In this document: piece by piece, positions 35,010 through 44,292 of the stretch
Numbering within the stretch: position 1 is the stretch's first letter
How the letters are laid out: each line of letters begins with the position of its first letter
Origin: JACPUW01 sp049115495
Lineage (GTDB): Bacteria > Bacteroidota > Bacteroidia > CAILMK01 > JACPUW01
NCBI GenBank assembly: GCA_049115495.1
Contig: JAGDZV010000008.1
Location: 1-64,000 of the forward strand
DNA: 64,000 nt
Reading direction: 5' to 3'
Notes under the pieces: generated by a model
Seen by the model: the letters and a program-made list of their open reading frames with translations, nothing else
Databases searched by the model: none
What the model was told of the DNA's origin: nothing
Translations under genes and position numbers: made by a program

Positions 35010-37166
35010 CTAGTTATTAGCTACGTCACGGTTCAAATCAGTACCAAGTCTTTGCAAATAAGCAATCATTGCGATAATCTCTTTGTTAGGATCCGCATCA
35101 ATTCCGTTTGCTTTTAAGTCAGCAGCAATTTCTTCTGCTTGCGTGTTCAAGTCATCAATAGCTTGATCTTCGTAATCCTTTCCGTAAGGCACACCAAGAG
35201 TTCTCATGGCACTTATTTTCTTTTTGGTAAGGTCTGTATCTAAATCTGTATCAAATAACCAGGTGTATGCAGGCATAATTGAATTACTCTCAATACTTTG
35301 AGGGCTATACATATGCTCATAGTGCCAAACATTACTTTTCTTTAATAAGCCAACACCTTCTCTTGCCAAATCAGGACCAGTACGTTTTGAACCCCATAAG
35401 AAAGGGTGATCATAAACAAACTCACCTGGTTTTGAGTACTCACCGTAACGAACCGTTTCGTGTCTAATAGGCCTTACCAATTGAGAGTGGCAAGAATTAC
35501 AACCTTCTCTTACATAAATATCTCTTCCTTCAAGTTCTAAAGGTGTATATGGTTGCACGCTAGCAATTGTTGGCACATTGCTTTGGATTAAGAATGTTGG
35601 TATAATTTCAATTGCTGTTCCAATTAAGATTGCTATAGCTGCTCCTAAGGTTAGCATTAAAGGTTTACGCTCAATTACTCTATGGCGTAAGTAACCTGTT
35701 AGCGAATGAGATTCTTTATAACCTTTAGATAAAGCAGGTGCTTCAACTTCTTCATTATCTAATGCTGGAGAAGAAACCAACGTTTTTATAATGTTATAAA
35801 CAAAAAGAAAGAATCCAATAAGATATATAGTACCTCCTAATGCCCTAACAAAGTACATAGGTACAATGGCAGTTACAGTTGCTAGGAATTGGTGTGTAAG
35901 CTTACCTTCTTCATTAAACAATTGCCACATTAAACCTTGTGTAGTACCAGCCCAGTACATTGAAACTGACCATAGAATCATACCAAGAGTAGCAATCCAA
36001 AAATGCGTATTAGCCAACTTCATTGAGAACAACTTACTGTTCTTGTTTAATCTTGGTGCCATCCAATAGGCCATACCAAATATCATCATACCATTCCAAC
36101 CTAATGTACCAATGTGTACGTGAGCAGGAATCCAATCAGTAAAGTGAGTAAACCAGTTTACTGTTTTTAATGAGTGCATTGGACCTTCAAATGTTGCCAT
36201 ACCGTACGATGTAAGTGCAACTACAAAGAATTTGAGAATAGGGTTTTCTCTCACCTTATCCCAAGCTCCACGAAGTGTTAAAAGCCCATTGATCATACCA
36301 CCCCATGAAGGAGCAATAAGCATTATTGAAAATATGGTACCTAAAGTTTGCGCCCAATCAGGAGTTGCAGAATACAACAAGTGGTGAGGACCGGCCCATA
36401 TGTATATAAAAATCAATGCCCAAAAGTGAACGATTGAAAGTCTGTAAGAATATACCGGTCTATTAGCGGCCTTAGGTACAAAATAGTACATAAGCCCCAA
36501 GAAAGGTGTGGTTAAAAAGAAAGCCACCGCATTGTGACCATACCACCATTGAACCATTGCATCTTGAGCACCTGCGTACCAAGAATATGATTTGAAAAGA
36601 GAAACAGGAAGTTCAAAGCTGTTAACAATATGTAATACTGCAACAGTTACAAATGTGGCAATGTAGAACCAGATAGCAACATAGAGATGTCTTTCTCTTC
36701 TTTTTATCAATGTTCCTATCATATTGACACCAAAAATTACCCAAACAAGAGCAATCATTATATCAATCCACCATTCTAACTCCGCATACTCTTTACCGGT
36801 TGAAATACCCATAAAAAGTGTTGCAGCCGCACAAACGATGATCAACTGCCATCCCCAAAAATGTACTCTACCAAGTAGGTCATTAAACATTCTGGCCTTA
36901 ACCAATCTTTGTACTGAATAATAAACCCCAGCGTAAATAGCATTACCCACAAAGGCAAAAATGATAGCATTGGTGTGAATTGGTCTTAACCTACCAAATG
37001 CCAAAAAGCTAAAGTTTAAATACTCATTAAAAAAGTTGGGGAAAGCCATTTGAAAGGCAATGATGACTCCTACTAGGAGACCAACTACCCCCCAAAGCAT
37101 TGTTGCTCCTAAGAAAAGCCGCACTATGCGGTTGTCGTAGGCAAAACGTTCCATTTGTTCGCTCAT
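35010..37166 (-). CDS. ccoN: Cytochrome cbb3 oxidase subunits I and II fused (CcoN-CcoO)
   Basis: The 718-residue fusion carries both core subunits. The CcoN part (about 1-465) has heme and copper ligands His64 (RPIHTN), His211 (YGHNAVAF), His261/262 (GPHHLLYS) and His349/351 (PAHVHIG), plus Tyr241 in YSYRLS near the active-site cross-link position. The CcoO part (about 500-718) has one anchor helix and heme c site CNSCH (Cys556, Cys559, His560). Fusion of CcoN and CcoO is characteristic of Bacteroidota. The enzyme reduces O2 to water at low oxygen and pumps protons. The start overlaps the ccoS stop (ATGA). Confidence 0.97.
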   Translation of the reverse strand: MSEQMERFAYDNRIVRLFLGATMLWGVVGLLVGVIIAFQMAFPNFFNEYLNFSFLAFGRLRPIHTNAIIFAFVGNAIYAGVYYSVQRLVKARMFNDLLGRVHFWGWQLIIVCAAATLFMGISTGKEYAELEWWIDIMIALVWVIFGVNMIGTLIKRRERHLYVAIWFYIATFVTVAVLHIVNSFELPVSLFKSYSWYAGAQDAMVQWWYGHNAVAFFLTTPFLGLMYYFVPKAANRPVYSYRLSIVHFWALIFIYIWAGPHHLLYSATPDWAQTLGTIFSIMLIAPSWGGMINGLLTLRGAWDKVRENPILKFFVVALTSYGMATFEGPMHSLKTVNWFTHFTDWIPAHVHIGTLGWNGMMIFGMAYWMAPRLNKNSKLFSMKLANTHFWIATLGMILWSVSMYWAGTTQGLMWQLFNEEGKLTHQFLATVTAIVPMYFVRALGGTIYLIGFFLFVYNIIKTLVSSPALDNEEVEAPALSKGYKESHSLTGYLRHRVIERKPLMLTLGAAIAILIGTAIEIIPTFLIQSNVPTIASVQPYTPLELEGRDIYVREGCNSCHSQLVRPIRHETVRYGEYSKPGEFVYDHPFLWGSKRTGPDLAREGVGLLKKSNVWHYEHMYSPQSIESNSIMPAYTWLFDTDLDTDLTKKKISAMRTLGVPYGKDYEDQAIDDLNTQAEEIAADLKANGIDADPNKEIIAMIAYLQRLGTDLNRDVANN

Positions 37167-37336
37167 GATTTATTATTATTAGTTGCGTGCGTTGTTTTTT
37201 TATCATCGAAAAGCATACGAACGGCCGGACCGTCAGTATCTTCAAATTGTCCACTTTTTACACTCCAGAAAAACCCAAATAAAAACACAAGGGCAATAAT
37301 GAAGCTGAAGGCTATAGTCATAAATAATACACTCAT
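37163..37336 (-). CDS. ccoS: cbb3 oxidase maturation protein CcoS
   Basis: This is a 57-residue gene below the usual ORF size limit. The protein starts MSVLFMTIAFSFIIALVFLF, one transmembrane helix, and continues with the family motif WSVKSGQFEDTDGPAVRML, then a polar tail. CcoS helps insert heme b and CuB into CcoN. It overlaps ccoI upstream and ccoN downstream by 4 bp each (ATGA junctions), so ccoI, ccoS and ccoN are translationally coupled. Confidence 0.95.
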   Translation of the reverse strand: MSVLFMTIAFSFIIALVFLFGFFWSVKSGQFEDTDGPAVRMLFDDKKTTHATNNNKS

Positions 37337-39729
37337 GCCAGTTGTAACTTTTTAGCTGTTAATGATGTAACTACAGTAGTAAACACTACTACGGTAATTG
37401 AGCTTAAAGGCATTAAAATTGCCGAAACCACTGGGCTTAATACCCCCTGTACAGCAAATGATAAGCCTATAATATTGTAGGCAAAAGAGATAGCAAATGC
37501 AGCATATATTATTTGCTGGGTTGATTTTGCGAATCTCAATATTTTTGGAAAGTCTTTTAATATGTCCCCCTTAGCAATTACATCGCTTGCAGGTGTAAAG
37601 TTGTTTACATCATCTGTAATACTAATTCCAATATCTGATGCCATTAGGGCTCCCGCATCATTTAACCCATCTCCTATCATAGCAACTTTAGCGCCCTTGC
37701 CTTTCATTTCGCAAACAAAGTCTTGCTTATCATGCGGTTTCATATTAAATCGCAAATGACTATTGCTGTTGAAAAATGGCTTTAAGGTTTCAAGCTCCCT
37801 GTTATTATCACCTGAAATTAGATGAAGATTGTAATCACTTTTTAGATTCTCAAAAACATTTTCAAAACCATCTCTATAGGCAAGCTCAAAATGAAATTCT
37901 CCATATAGCTCACCTTCAATCTCTAACATTACATGAGATCCTTCTTGATAAGTGCTTTGTCCGGTTAAAAACAAGGCACTTCCCATTTTTATTTGTTTGC
38001 CATTTACTTGGCCTGTTATGCCTTTTCCTTCTAATTCAGTAAAAGACTCAACATTTTCTAGTTGCACATCATTTTTTTCTAAAAACTCAGCAATTTTTCT
38101 TGAAAGTGGATGCGAAGATTGATGCACCAAACTAAACACTTCGTTTTTTACAGCAGTGATGCTCTGCCCTTGATACGCAACTTTTGAATTCTTACTATGG
38201 GTAAGTGTACCTGTTTTGTCAAAAACCAAATGTGTTAATTGACTCAATCTCTCTAGTAATCCGCTCTTTTTAACAAAGAATCCATGTTTTGCCAACCATC
38301 GCATTGCGGTACCCTGTGTAAAAGGAATTGACAATGCTAATGCGCAAGGGCAAGCAACTATTAATACTGATGTAAAAGCTAAAAATGCAGTTTCTACATC
38401 AAAAAACATCCAATAACTAAGTGTAAATAAGGCAATAGCTAAAATTGCGTAGGTAAAATACTTACCTACTGAATCAGCAATCTGCGTTACATTGCCTATA
38501 CCATGTTCTTTTTCGTTTTGCCATAACTCGGTAAGATAACTTTCTTCTACTTTCTTTTCAACCAAAAGATCAATAGAGCCACCTACTTGCTTACCCCCTG
38601 CGTAAACTAGATTACCCATGTTTTTGGTTATAGGTTTTGCTTCTCCCGTAACAAAACTGTAATCAATTCTGGCCTTATCGGTAAGTAAAATTGAGTCGCA
38701 TGGTACAATTTGTCCGCTTTTAACCTGAATTATATCAGCTACTTCAAGCTTTGTAATTTCAGTAGGCTTAAAACCTTTATTTGTTTTCTTTAAAATGGCC
38801 AAAGGGAAAAAAGACTTAAAATCTCTTTCGAACGATAGATGGTTATAAGTTTTGGCCTGAAAATACTTTCCTAGTAATAAAAAGAATACAAACCCTACAA
38901 AAGAATCAAAGTAACCAGCCCCAATTCCAGTAAAAATTTCGTAAAAACTTCTTCCCAATAATGCCAACATGCCAATTACAATTGGTACATCAAGATTTAT
39001 AATTTTTGTTTTAACAGCATTTAAAGCATTTTGCAAGTACTCACTTGCCGAGTAAAAAAGTACTGGTAAAGCTAAAAGTGCATTAGCCCATCTAAATAGC
39101 ACCTGAAACTGATCGGTAAAGTCTCCTGAAATTCCAATATACTCAGGGAAACTCATTAGCATAATATTGCCAAATGCAAAGCCTGCCACCCCTAACTGGT
39201 AGTACAGCTTCTTATTATTTACTGACTTCTTGTCTTTATTGGCCGATTCAAGATTTAGTTCTGGTACATAACCAAATCCAGCCAATAATTCAACCACTTT
39301 TCTAATTGTGGTTTTTGTTTCATTAAAAGTTACGTGAATTGTTTTCTTAGAGAAATTTACCCTTGAATTAAGTATTCCACTATCAATTGATTGTAGGTTT
39401 TCTAGAAGCCAAATGCAGCTACTACAATGTACTTGCGGAAGCTTAAGTGTTGTTTTACTTATCTGTCCATCACTAAAATCAATCAGCTTTTTCTTTATAT
39501 CCGGTTCATCAAGAAAAGAATACTCATCAACGCCAATCTCATTTACAAGGTTATTTCCTGGGTTTTTATCAATAGCATAATAGTCGCAGAGATCATTATC
39601 ATTTAATATTTGATAAGCCCCTTTGCAACCAGCGCAGCAAAAAGTATGACTATCAAACTGAAGTTTATGCCTATTTAAAGGCTCACCACAGTGATAACAA
39701 TTTCCTATTTCAACCTGATTATTTGCCAT
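37333..39729 (-). CDS. ccoI: Copper-transporting P1B ATPase for cbb3 oxidase (CcoI/FixI)
   Basis: The 798-residue protein has an N-terminal zinc-ribbon-like metal domain (YHCGEPLN...FCCAGCKGAY), an HMA-like domain with HCSSC, eight predicted helices, the transmembrane copper motif CPC (VACPCALAL), the phosphorylation site DKTGTLT and the hinge MIGDGLNDAGAL. It exports copper to the periplasm for CuB assembly in CcoN. It is first in the minus-strand cco operon and divergent from ccoG. The shared upstream region has paired palindromes suited to Fnr-type control. Confidence 0.95.
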   Translation of the reverse strand: MANNQVEIGNCYHCGEPLNRHKLQFDSHTFCCAGCKGAYQILNDNDLCDYYAIDKNPGNNLVNEIGVDEYSFLDEPDIKKKLIDFSDGQISKTTLKLPQVHCSSCIWLLENLQSIDSGILNSRVNFSKKTIHVTFNETKTTIRKVVELLAGFGYVPELNLESANKDKKSVNNKKLYYQLGVAGFAFGNIMLMSFPEYIGISGDFTDQFQVLFRWANALLALPVLFYSASEYLQNALNAVKTKIINLDVPIVIGMLALLGRSFYEIFTGIGAGYFDSFVGFVFFLLLGKYFQAKTYNHLSFERDFKSFFPLAILKKTNKGFKPTEITKLEVADIIQVKSGQIVPCDSILLTDKARIDYSFVTGEAKPITKNMGNLVYAGGKQVGGSIDLLVEKKVEESYLTELWQNEKEHGIGNVTQIADSVGKYFTYAILAIALFTLSYWMFFDVETAFLAFTSVLIVACPCALALSIPFTQGTAMRWLAKHGFFVKKSGLLERLSQLTHLVFDKTGTLTHSKNSKVAYQGQSITAVKNEVFSLVHQSSHPLSRKIAEFLEKNDVQLENVESFTELEGKGITGQVNGKQIKMGSALFLTGQSTYQEGSHVMLEIEGELYGEFHFELAYRDGFENVFENLKSDYNLHLISGDNNRELETLKPFFNSNSHLRFNMKPHDKQDFVCEMKGKGAKVAMIGDGLNDAGALMASDIGISITDDVNNFTPASDVIAKGDILKDFPKILRFAKSTQQIIYAAFAISFAYNIIGLSFAVQGVLSPVVSAILMPLSSITVVVFTTVVTSLTAKKLQLA

Positions 39730-39777
39730 TGTTCGTAAAACAGGTTCAAAAGTTCACTTCGCTAAATGTGCAAACGA

Positions 39778-39811
39778 TGACCAAGGTCACCTTTTAAAGT
39801 GACTCATGTCA
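39778..39811. promoter_or_regulatory. Twin TGAC-N4-GTCA operators between ccoI and ccoG
   Basis: TGACCAAGGTCA (39778-39789) and TGACTCATGTCA (39800-39811) share the TGAC-N4-GTCA design. Their centres are 22 bp apart, two turns of the helix. The first is nearer ccoI (minus) and the second nearer ccoG (plus). Each would sit at roughly -41 to -44 if the TTTG-containing segments at 39747-39755 and 39835-39843 are the -7 regions. Half-sites resemble those of the Crp/Fnr family, one member of which is encoded at 42436-43146. Confidence 0.6.
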
Positions 39812-39861
39812 TCGTTGTGAAAAAAATCTACAAATAACCTTTGTTCAAATCTTACGAACTT

Positions 39862-41262
39862 ATGTCAACCGAACGCAGTGTTAAGTCTCAAGACAACTTC
39901 AGAAACAGGGTTTCTACAGTTGACGATGCCGGAAAACGCATTTTTATATTTCCGAAACTTATAAAAGGTAAGTGGTATAAATATCGAACCTATTTTAGTT
40001 GGGTACTATTGGCAATTTTATTTGTAATGCCATTTATAAGTTATAAGGGACGCCCTTTTTTAATGTTGAACGTTCTTGAAAGAAAATTTATAATTTTTGG
40101 CACCGTTTTTTGGCCTCAAGATTTCATCATTTTTTTACTCTCTATAATTTCACTAATCATTTTCATTATTCTTTTTACCGTGGTGTTCGGAAGGCTATTC
40201 TGTGGTTGGGCTTGCCCACAAACCGTTTTTATGGAAATGGTATTTAGGAAAATTGAGTATTGGATTGACGGCAATGCTGTGCAACAAAAAAAGATGGCTA
40301 AGCAGCCCTTTAAAGGTGTAAAAGCCAGAAAAAGAATTCTTAAGCACTCCATTTTTATTGCAATTGCTTTTATAATAGGAAACCTATTAATGTCTTACAT
40401 AGTCGGAATTGATAGAACCTTTGAAATTATAACAAACTCTCCTTTTGAAAATTGGACTGGATTTTTACTCGTGAGTGCTTTTACTGGAATTACCTTTTTC
40501 AACTTTGCATATTTTAGGGAGCAAACCTGTACGGTTGTTTGTCCTTATGGTAGAATTCAAGGTGTTTTACTCGATCAAAAATCTGTAGTTGTAGCCTATG
40601 ACCACAAAAGAGGAGAACCAAGGGAATTACCAAAAAAACAAAGAAGTGAAAATGCTGGTGACTGTATTGATTGCTATGCATGTGTAGATGTATGCCCAAC
40701 TGGTATAGATATAAGAAATGGAACTCAACTCGAATGTGTAAACTGCACTGCTTGTATTGATGCTTGTGATAGCATTATGGATAAAATTGGCAAACCAAAA
40801 GGTTTGGTAAGATTTGCATCAGAATACGATATTGAACATAAAAAGGAAACTAAATTTAATGCTAGAGCCATTGGCTACATTGGTGTGCTTACTGTAATTA
40901 TAGGAATACTTTCAATTCTTTTAACTACTAGACCTGATGTAGAAGTTACCATTTTAAAATCGAGAGGAAGCACCTATTCAGTAAAAGAAGGAAACATAAT
41001 TCAAAACGTGTTTAATGTTACTGTTCTCAATAAAACATATGAAGAGTTTGACGTTGATCTTAAACTAGCAAATGAATGGAATGGCGATTTAACAGTAATT
41101 GGAAATGATATAGTTGTTGCCCCAGAAGACATATCAAATGGAATTTTCACATTAGAAATACCAAAAGAAAAACTGATTACTAAGTCAACTAAAATTCCGG
41201 TTGAAGTTTGGAGTGGTGACAAATTAATTGATGAAGTAAAGATTAAGTTCTTACGGCCGTAA
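39862..41262 (+). CDS. ccoG: cbb3 oxidase accessory protein CcoG (RdxA/FixG)
   Basis: The ATG at 39862 (MSTERSVKSQDNF) is chosen over a TTG at 39841. The 466-residue membrane iron-sulfur protein has CGWACPQTVF and CVVCPYGRIQGVLLD motifs and a double 4Fe-4S ferredoxin region (CIDCYACVDVCPTGIDI, CVNCTACIDACDSIM), then a C-terminal periplasmic immunoglobulin-like domain. CcoG is a cupric reductase that supplies Cu(I) for oxidase assembly. First of the ccoG-ccoH-SafE operon. Confidence 0.95.
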   Translation: MSTERSVKSQDNFRNRVSTVDDAGKRIFIFPKLIKGKWYKYRTYFSWVLLAILFVMPFISYKGRPFLMLNVLERKFIIFGTVFWPQDFIIFLLSIISLIIFIILFTVVFGRLFCGWACPQTVFMEMVFRKIEYWIDGNAVQQKKMAKQPFKGVKARKRILKHSIFIAIAFIIGNLLMSYIVGIDRTFEIITNSPFENWTGFLLVSAFTGITFFNFAYFREQTCTVVCPYGRIQGVLLDQKSVVVAYDHKRGEPRELPKKQRSENAGDCIDCYACVDVCPTGIDIRNGTQLECVNCTACIDACDSIMDKIGKPKGLVRFASEYDIEHKKETKFNARAIGYIGVLTVIIGILSILLTTRPDVEVTILKSRGSTYSVKEGNIIQNVFNVTVLNKTYEEFDVDLKLANEWNGDLTVIGNDIVVAPEDISNGIFTLEIPKEKLITKSTKIPVEVWSGDKLIDEVKIKFLRP

Positions 41263-41275
41263 TACTTTTGAATGC

Positions 41276-41734
41276 ATGACCAAAAACAAAAGAAGTTTAT
41301 GGCCCTTTGGAATAATAGGTGCCTTGCTTGTATTCGCAATATTTATTGTTTCTGTGGCAGTTTACATCTCAAATAAAAATGTTGACTTAGAAAGCAAAGA
41401 GTATTATTTAGAAAGTGTAGCCTATAATGATATTATTAAAATGAAAAAGGCCTATGAGTCTCTTGCTCAAAAGCCAGAGCTACACCTTAACGATCAAAAT
41501 CAACTTTCGATTAAGTTTCCAAACGATTACTGGAGCAAAATTGACTCAGGAAGAATTGATTTTCTAAAACCTGATAACGCCGTTTATGACTTTACTACGG
41601 CATTTAAGAAGCCTGCTGCAAGTTCAATCGCTTTTCCTTTAAAAGACAAAAAATCTGGTGTTTGGAAGGTTAAGTTTATGTTTAGTATTGATACAGTAAG
41701 TTATTTTAAAGAAACCGAAATCTCTCTAAAATAA
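41276..41734 (+). CDS. ccoH: FixH/CcoH-family cbb3 oxidase assembly protein
   Basis: The 152-residue protein has one N-terminal transmembrane helix (IIGALLVFAIFIVSVAVYI) followed by a periplasmic beta domain. The juxtamembrane VDLESKEYYLESVAYNDII is typical of FixH proteins of Bacteroidota. It is thought to help assemble CcoN and CcoP. It begins 13 bp after ccoG, and its stop codon abuts the ATG of the next gene. Confidence 0.88.
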   Translation: MTKNKRSLWPFGIIGALLVFAIFIVSVAVYISNKNVDLESKEYYLESVAYNDIIKMKKAYESLAQKPELHLNDQNQLSIKFPNDYWSKIDSGRIDFLKPDNAVYDFTTAFKKPAASSIAFPLKDKKSGVWKVKFMFSIDTVSYFKETEISLK

Positions 41735-42439
41735 ATGATTTGGTCTGCCTTTCTACTAGGATTTTTGGGTAGCGCACATTGTGTTGTTATGTGTGCTCCA
41801 ATTATGCTAAGCATAAAATGGAAAGGCATTACCAGCCTAAAAATATTACAAAACAAGGCCATTTACCAAATTGGAAGAATTAGCACCTATATACTAATAG
41901 GCTTATTGTTCTACTATTTAGGAAGAAGCTTTGCACTTGCAAACTTTCAAAAAGGACTGAGTATTACCATAGGAAGCATTTTGCTCATTTGGGTACTGCT
42001 CACTTTTTTTCAAATCAATAGTCTAAACACCATTTTGCTAAAGCTTTTTACTTGGCTAAAAAAAATATTTGCTCCAATTGTAAATATAAAAGGACCAGTT
42101 GGAAGCTTCAGCTCTGGTATGCTTAATGGGCTATTACCCTGTGGCCTGGTTTACGTAGCGGCTTTTGCATCTGTGGTACAACCAAGTGCCATTGAAAGTA
42201 TACAATACATGAGTGCCTTTGGAGTGGGAACGCTTCCTGTAATAATTGCAGCTATAGGCGGAGCGCATTTAGCAGGTAATAAGCTTAAGCTTGCCGCTAA
42301 TAAGCTCACCCCCTTTTTTATTACAATATTGGGTTTATACTTTATTACGCGGGGACTTGAACTAAATATACCGTATTTAAGCCCAGTAATGATTGAAGGG
42401 GTAAATGATTCAACAATAAACTGCGAGCCAGTTTATTAA
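41735..42439 (+). CDS. SafE/DsbD-like membrane protein of the cco island
   Basis: The 234-residue protein has six predicted helices of the sulfite exporter TauE/SafE (DsbD-2) family. The N-terminal LGSAHCVVMCAPIML contains the HC-x3-CAP motif conserved in copper- and heme-associated members, and the centre has MLNGLLPCGLVYVA. In Bacteroidota it regularly follows fixH, so a role in copper handling or c-type cytochrome maturation for cbb3 oxidase is inferred. The stop overlaps the convergent Fnr-like gene by 4 bp. Confidence 0.85.
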   Translation: MIWSAFLLGFLGSAHCVVMCAPIMLSIKWKGITSLKILQNKAIYQIGRISTYILIGLLFYYLGRSFALANFQKGLSITIGSILLIWVLLTFFQINSLNTILLKLFTWLKKIFAPIVNIKGPVGSFSSGMLNGLLPCGLVYVAAFASVVQPSAIESIQYMSAFGVGTLPVIIAAIGGAHLAGNKLKLAANKLTPFFITILGLYFITRGLELNIPYLSPVMIEGVNDSTINCEPVY

Positions 42440-43146
42440 TCGTAGATACTGCACAGTTTTACCAAGGCATCTTGATCTTTGAGAACGATTTTTCTCCCCA
42501 TTGATTCAACAATACCTTCTTCCTTAAAGTCAGAAAGTAATCGAATTACAGTTTCTTTAGCAGTTCCAATTAAAGTAGCCAAGTCTTCTCTAGTAACACT
42601 GATTATCTCAGGGTTATCATTTTCATGTCTAAATTTCTCTTGCAACAGCAATAATGCTTCAGCCAATCGCTCTCTAACTGATTTATAAGCTATATCTACA
42701 ACTTCTGATTCTACTTCAGAAATATTTCGACAAAGCAATTGGGTAAATTCAAAACTCAGCTCTCCATTAGTGCTAAGCATCCCTAAGAAGTCTGTTTTAG
42801 GTATAAAACAGATTTTTACATCAGACAAAGCCACTGCACTTGCCGAGTAAGTATTGTTTGAAACTATAGCTTTATAGCCTATTAAGTCACCGGGGCCTGA
42901 TAATCTTACAATTTTCTCTTTTCCTTCATTACCAAGTTTTACCAGCTTGATTTTTCCGGAATTTATACAGAAAACACCTGAAGGTCTATGCCCTTCAAGA
43001 AAGATTTCTTGTCCTTTTTTAAAAATCTGACATGTTTTGGTAGTATCGATGCCCTTGGTTTCGGCAATACTGCACACATGAAATATACTGAGCGAACGCG
43101 ACTTACATTCAGCACAGCTTATTGGCTCAAACTTTAAATTACCCAT
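42436..43146 (-). CDS. Crp/Fnr-family regulator with an Fnr-like cysteine set
   Basis: The 236-residue protein has a cyclic-nucleotide-binding-like domain (about 40-150; FLEGHRPSGVFCINSGKIKL) and a winged helix (about 170-225; TREDLATLIGTAKETVIRLLSDF as the recognition region). The N-terminus has Cys11, Cys14 and Cys25, with Cys39 and a later Cys in VKICFIPK, which recalls the 4Fe-4S oxygen sensor of Fnr. Spacing differs from E. coli Fnr. It probably activates the cco genes when oxygen is low, through the twin palindromes between ccoI and ccoG. It converges on the SafE gene. Confidence 0.88.
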   Translation of the reverse strand: MGNLKFEPISCAECKSRSLSIFHVCSIAETKGIDTTKTCQIFKKGQEIFLEGHRPSGVFCINSGKIKLVKLGNEGKEKIVRLSGPGDLIGYKAIVSNNTYSASAVALSDVKICFIPKTDFLGMLSTNGELSFEFTQLLCRNISEVESEVVDIAYKSVRERLAEALLLLQEKFRHENDNPEIISVTREDLATLIGTAKETVIRLLSDFKEEGIVESMGRKIVLKDQDALVKLCSIYD

Positions 43147-43205
43147 ATCAATTGTTCGTATGTCCCAAAGTTAAAATAATTTGAACAAAATATTCATCTA
43201 TGCTG

Positions 43206-44291
43206 TTATCCACCGATCAATTCTCCTGCCTTAAGTTTTTCAGCGTTCTCAGCTACTTTAAGGGCTTCTAATACATCATCAATTTCTCCATCCATAAAAG
43301 CCTGAAGATTATAACTAGTAAACCCTATTCGGTGGTCAGTAATTCGTCCTTGAGGATAATTATATGTTCTAATCTTAGCAGAACGGTCACCCGTGCTCAC
43401 CATTGTTTTTCGCTTTGATGCAACAGCATCCATGTGTTTTTGAAGCTCTTTTTCGTAAAGCCTTGTTCTTAAAACGGTTAAAGCCTTATCGTAGTTCTTA
43501 TGTTGAGATCTACCATCTTGGCACTCTACTACAATTCCTGTTGGAATATGTGTTAACCTTACCGCTGACTCTGTTTTGTTAACATGCTGACCACCAGCAC
43601 CTGAAGCCCTGTAAGTATCTTTTTTAACATCAGACATGTTTAACTCAACATCTACAGCTTCAGCTTCAGGTAATACGGCTACTGACGATGCCGAAGTATG
43701 AACCCTACCCTGCGATTCTGTTTGTGGTACCCTTTGCACCCTATGCACACCAGATTCATATTTCATGGTACCGTAAACCCCATCTCCTGATAGACTAAAT
43801 GAAATCTCCTTAAATCCACCTGAAGTACCCTCGTTAAAACTAACAAGATCAAACTTCCAGCCCCTTTTTTCTGAGTATCGCTGATACATACGATAAAGGT
43901 CTCCTGCAAAAATTGAAGCCTCGTCTCCACCTGTACCTGCCCTTACTTCAACAATAGCACTTTTATTGTCTTCAGGGTCTTCAGGTACCAGCATCATTTT
44001 AATGGCATCTTCCTTTAATGGCAACTGCTCTTCAATTTCATCAAGCTCCATCTTTGCCATTTCAACAAACTCTGGATCCTTTTCAGTTTTAAGAATCTCT
44101 TTGTTTGTCTCCATGTTACTCAATAAGTTTTTATACTCAGTTTGCGCATCAACTATGCTTTTTAACTGGGTATATTCCCTATTTAGAGATGCAAAACGCT
44201 TAACATCACTTGCTACTTCAGGGTTCATTAGTTCTTTGCCAACTTCTTCGTAGCGAAGTTTTATTTCTTCAAGTTTATCTAAGAGCTCCAT
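43206..44291 (-). CDS. prfA: Peptide chain release factor 1
   Basis: This 361-residue class I release factor recognises UAA and UAG. It has the GGQ motif (SGAGGQHVNKTESA) that triggers peptidyl-tRNA hydrolysis, a PCRF domain in the N-terminal half (PEDPEDNKSAIVEVRAGTGG) and the tripeptide region within VHRVQRVPQTESQGRVHTS. Length is normal. It lies one base downstream of the stop of the propeller-like exported protein gene, with which it probably shares a transcript. Confidence 0.97.
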   Translation of the reverse strand: MELLDKLEEIKLRYEEVGKELMNPEVASDVKRFASLNREYTQLKSIVDAQTEYKNLLSNMETNKEILKTEKDPEFVEMAKMELDEIEEQLPLKEDAIKMMLVPEDPEDNKSAIVEVRAGTGGDEASIFAGDLYRMYQRYSEKRGWKFDLVSFNEGTSGGFKEISFSLSGDGVYGTMKYESGVHRVQRVPQTESQGRVHTSASSVAVLPEAEAVDVELNMSDVKKDTYRASGAGGQHVNKTESAVRLTHIPTGIVVECQDGRSQHKNYDKALTVLRTRLYEKELQKHMDAVASKRKTMVSTGDRSAKIRTYNYPQGRITDHRIGFTSYNLQAFMDGEIDDVLEALKVAENAEKLKAGELIGG

Positions 44292-44292
44292 A

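Noticed and set aside
37027..37254. 75-codon minus-strand frame across the ccoS-ccoN junction
   Set aside because: It is out of frame with both genes, which are securely identified and overlap each other by 4 bp.
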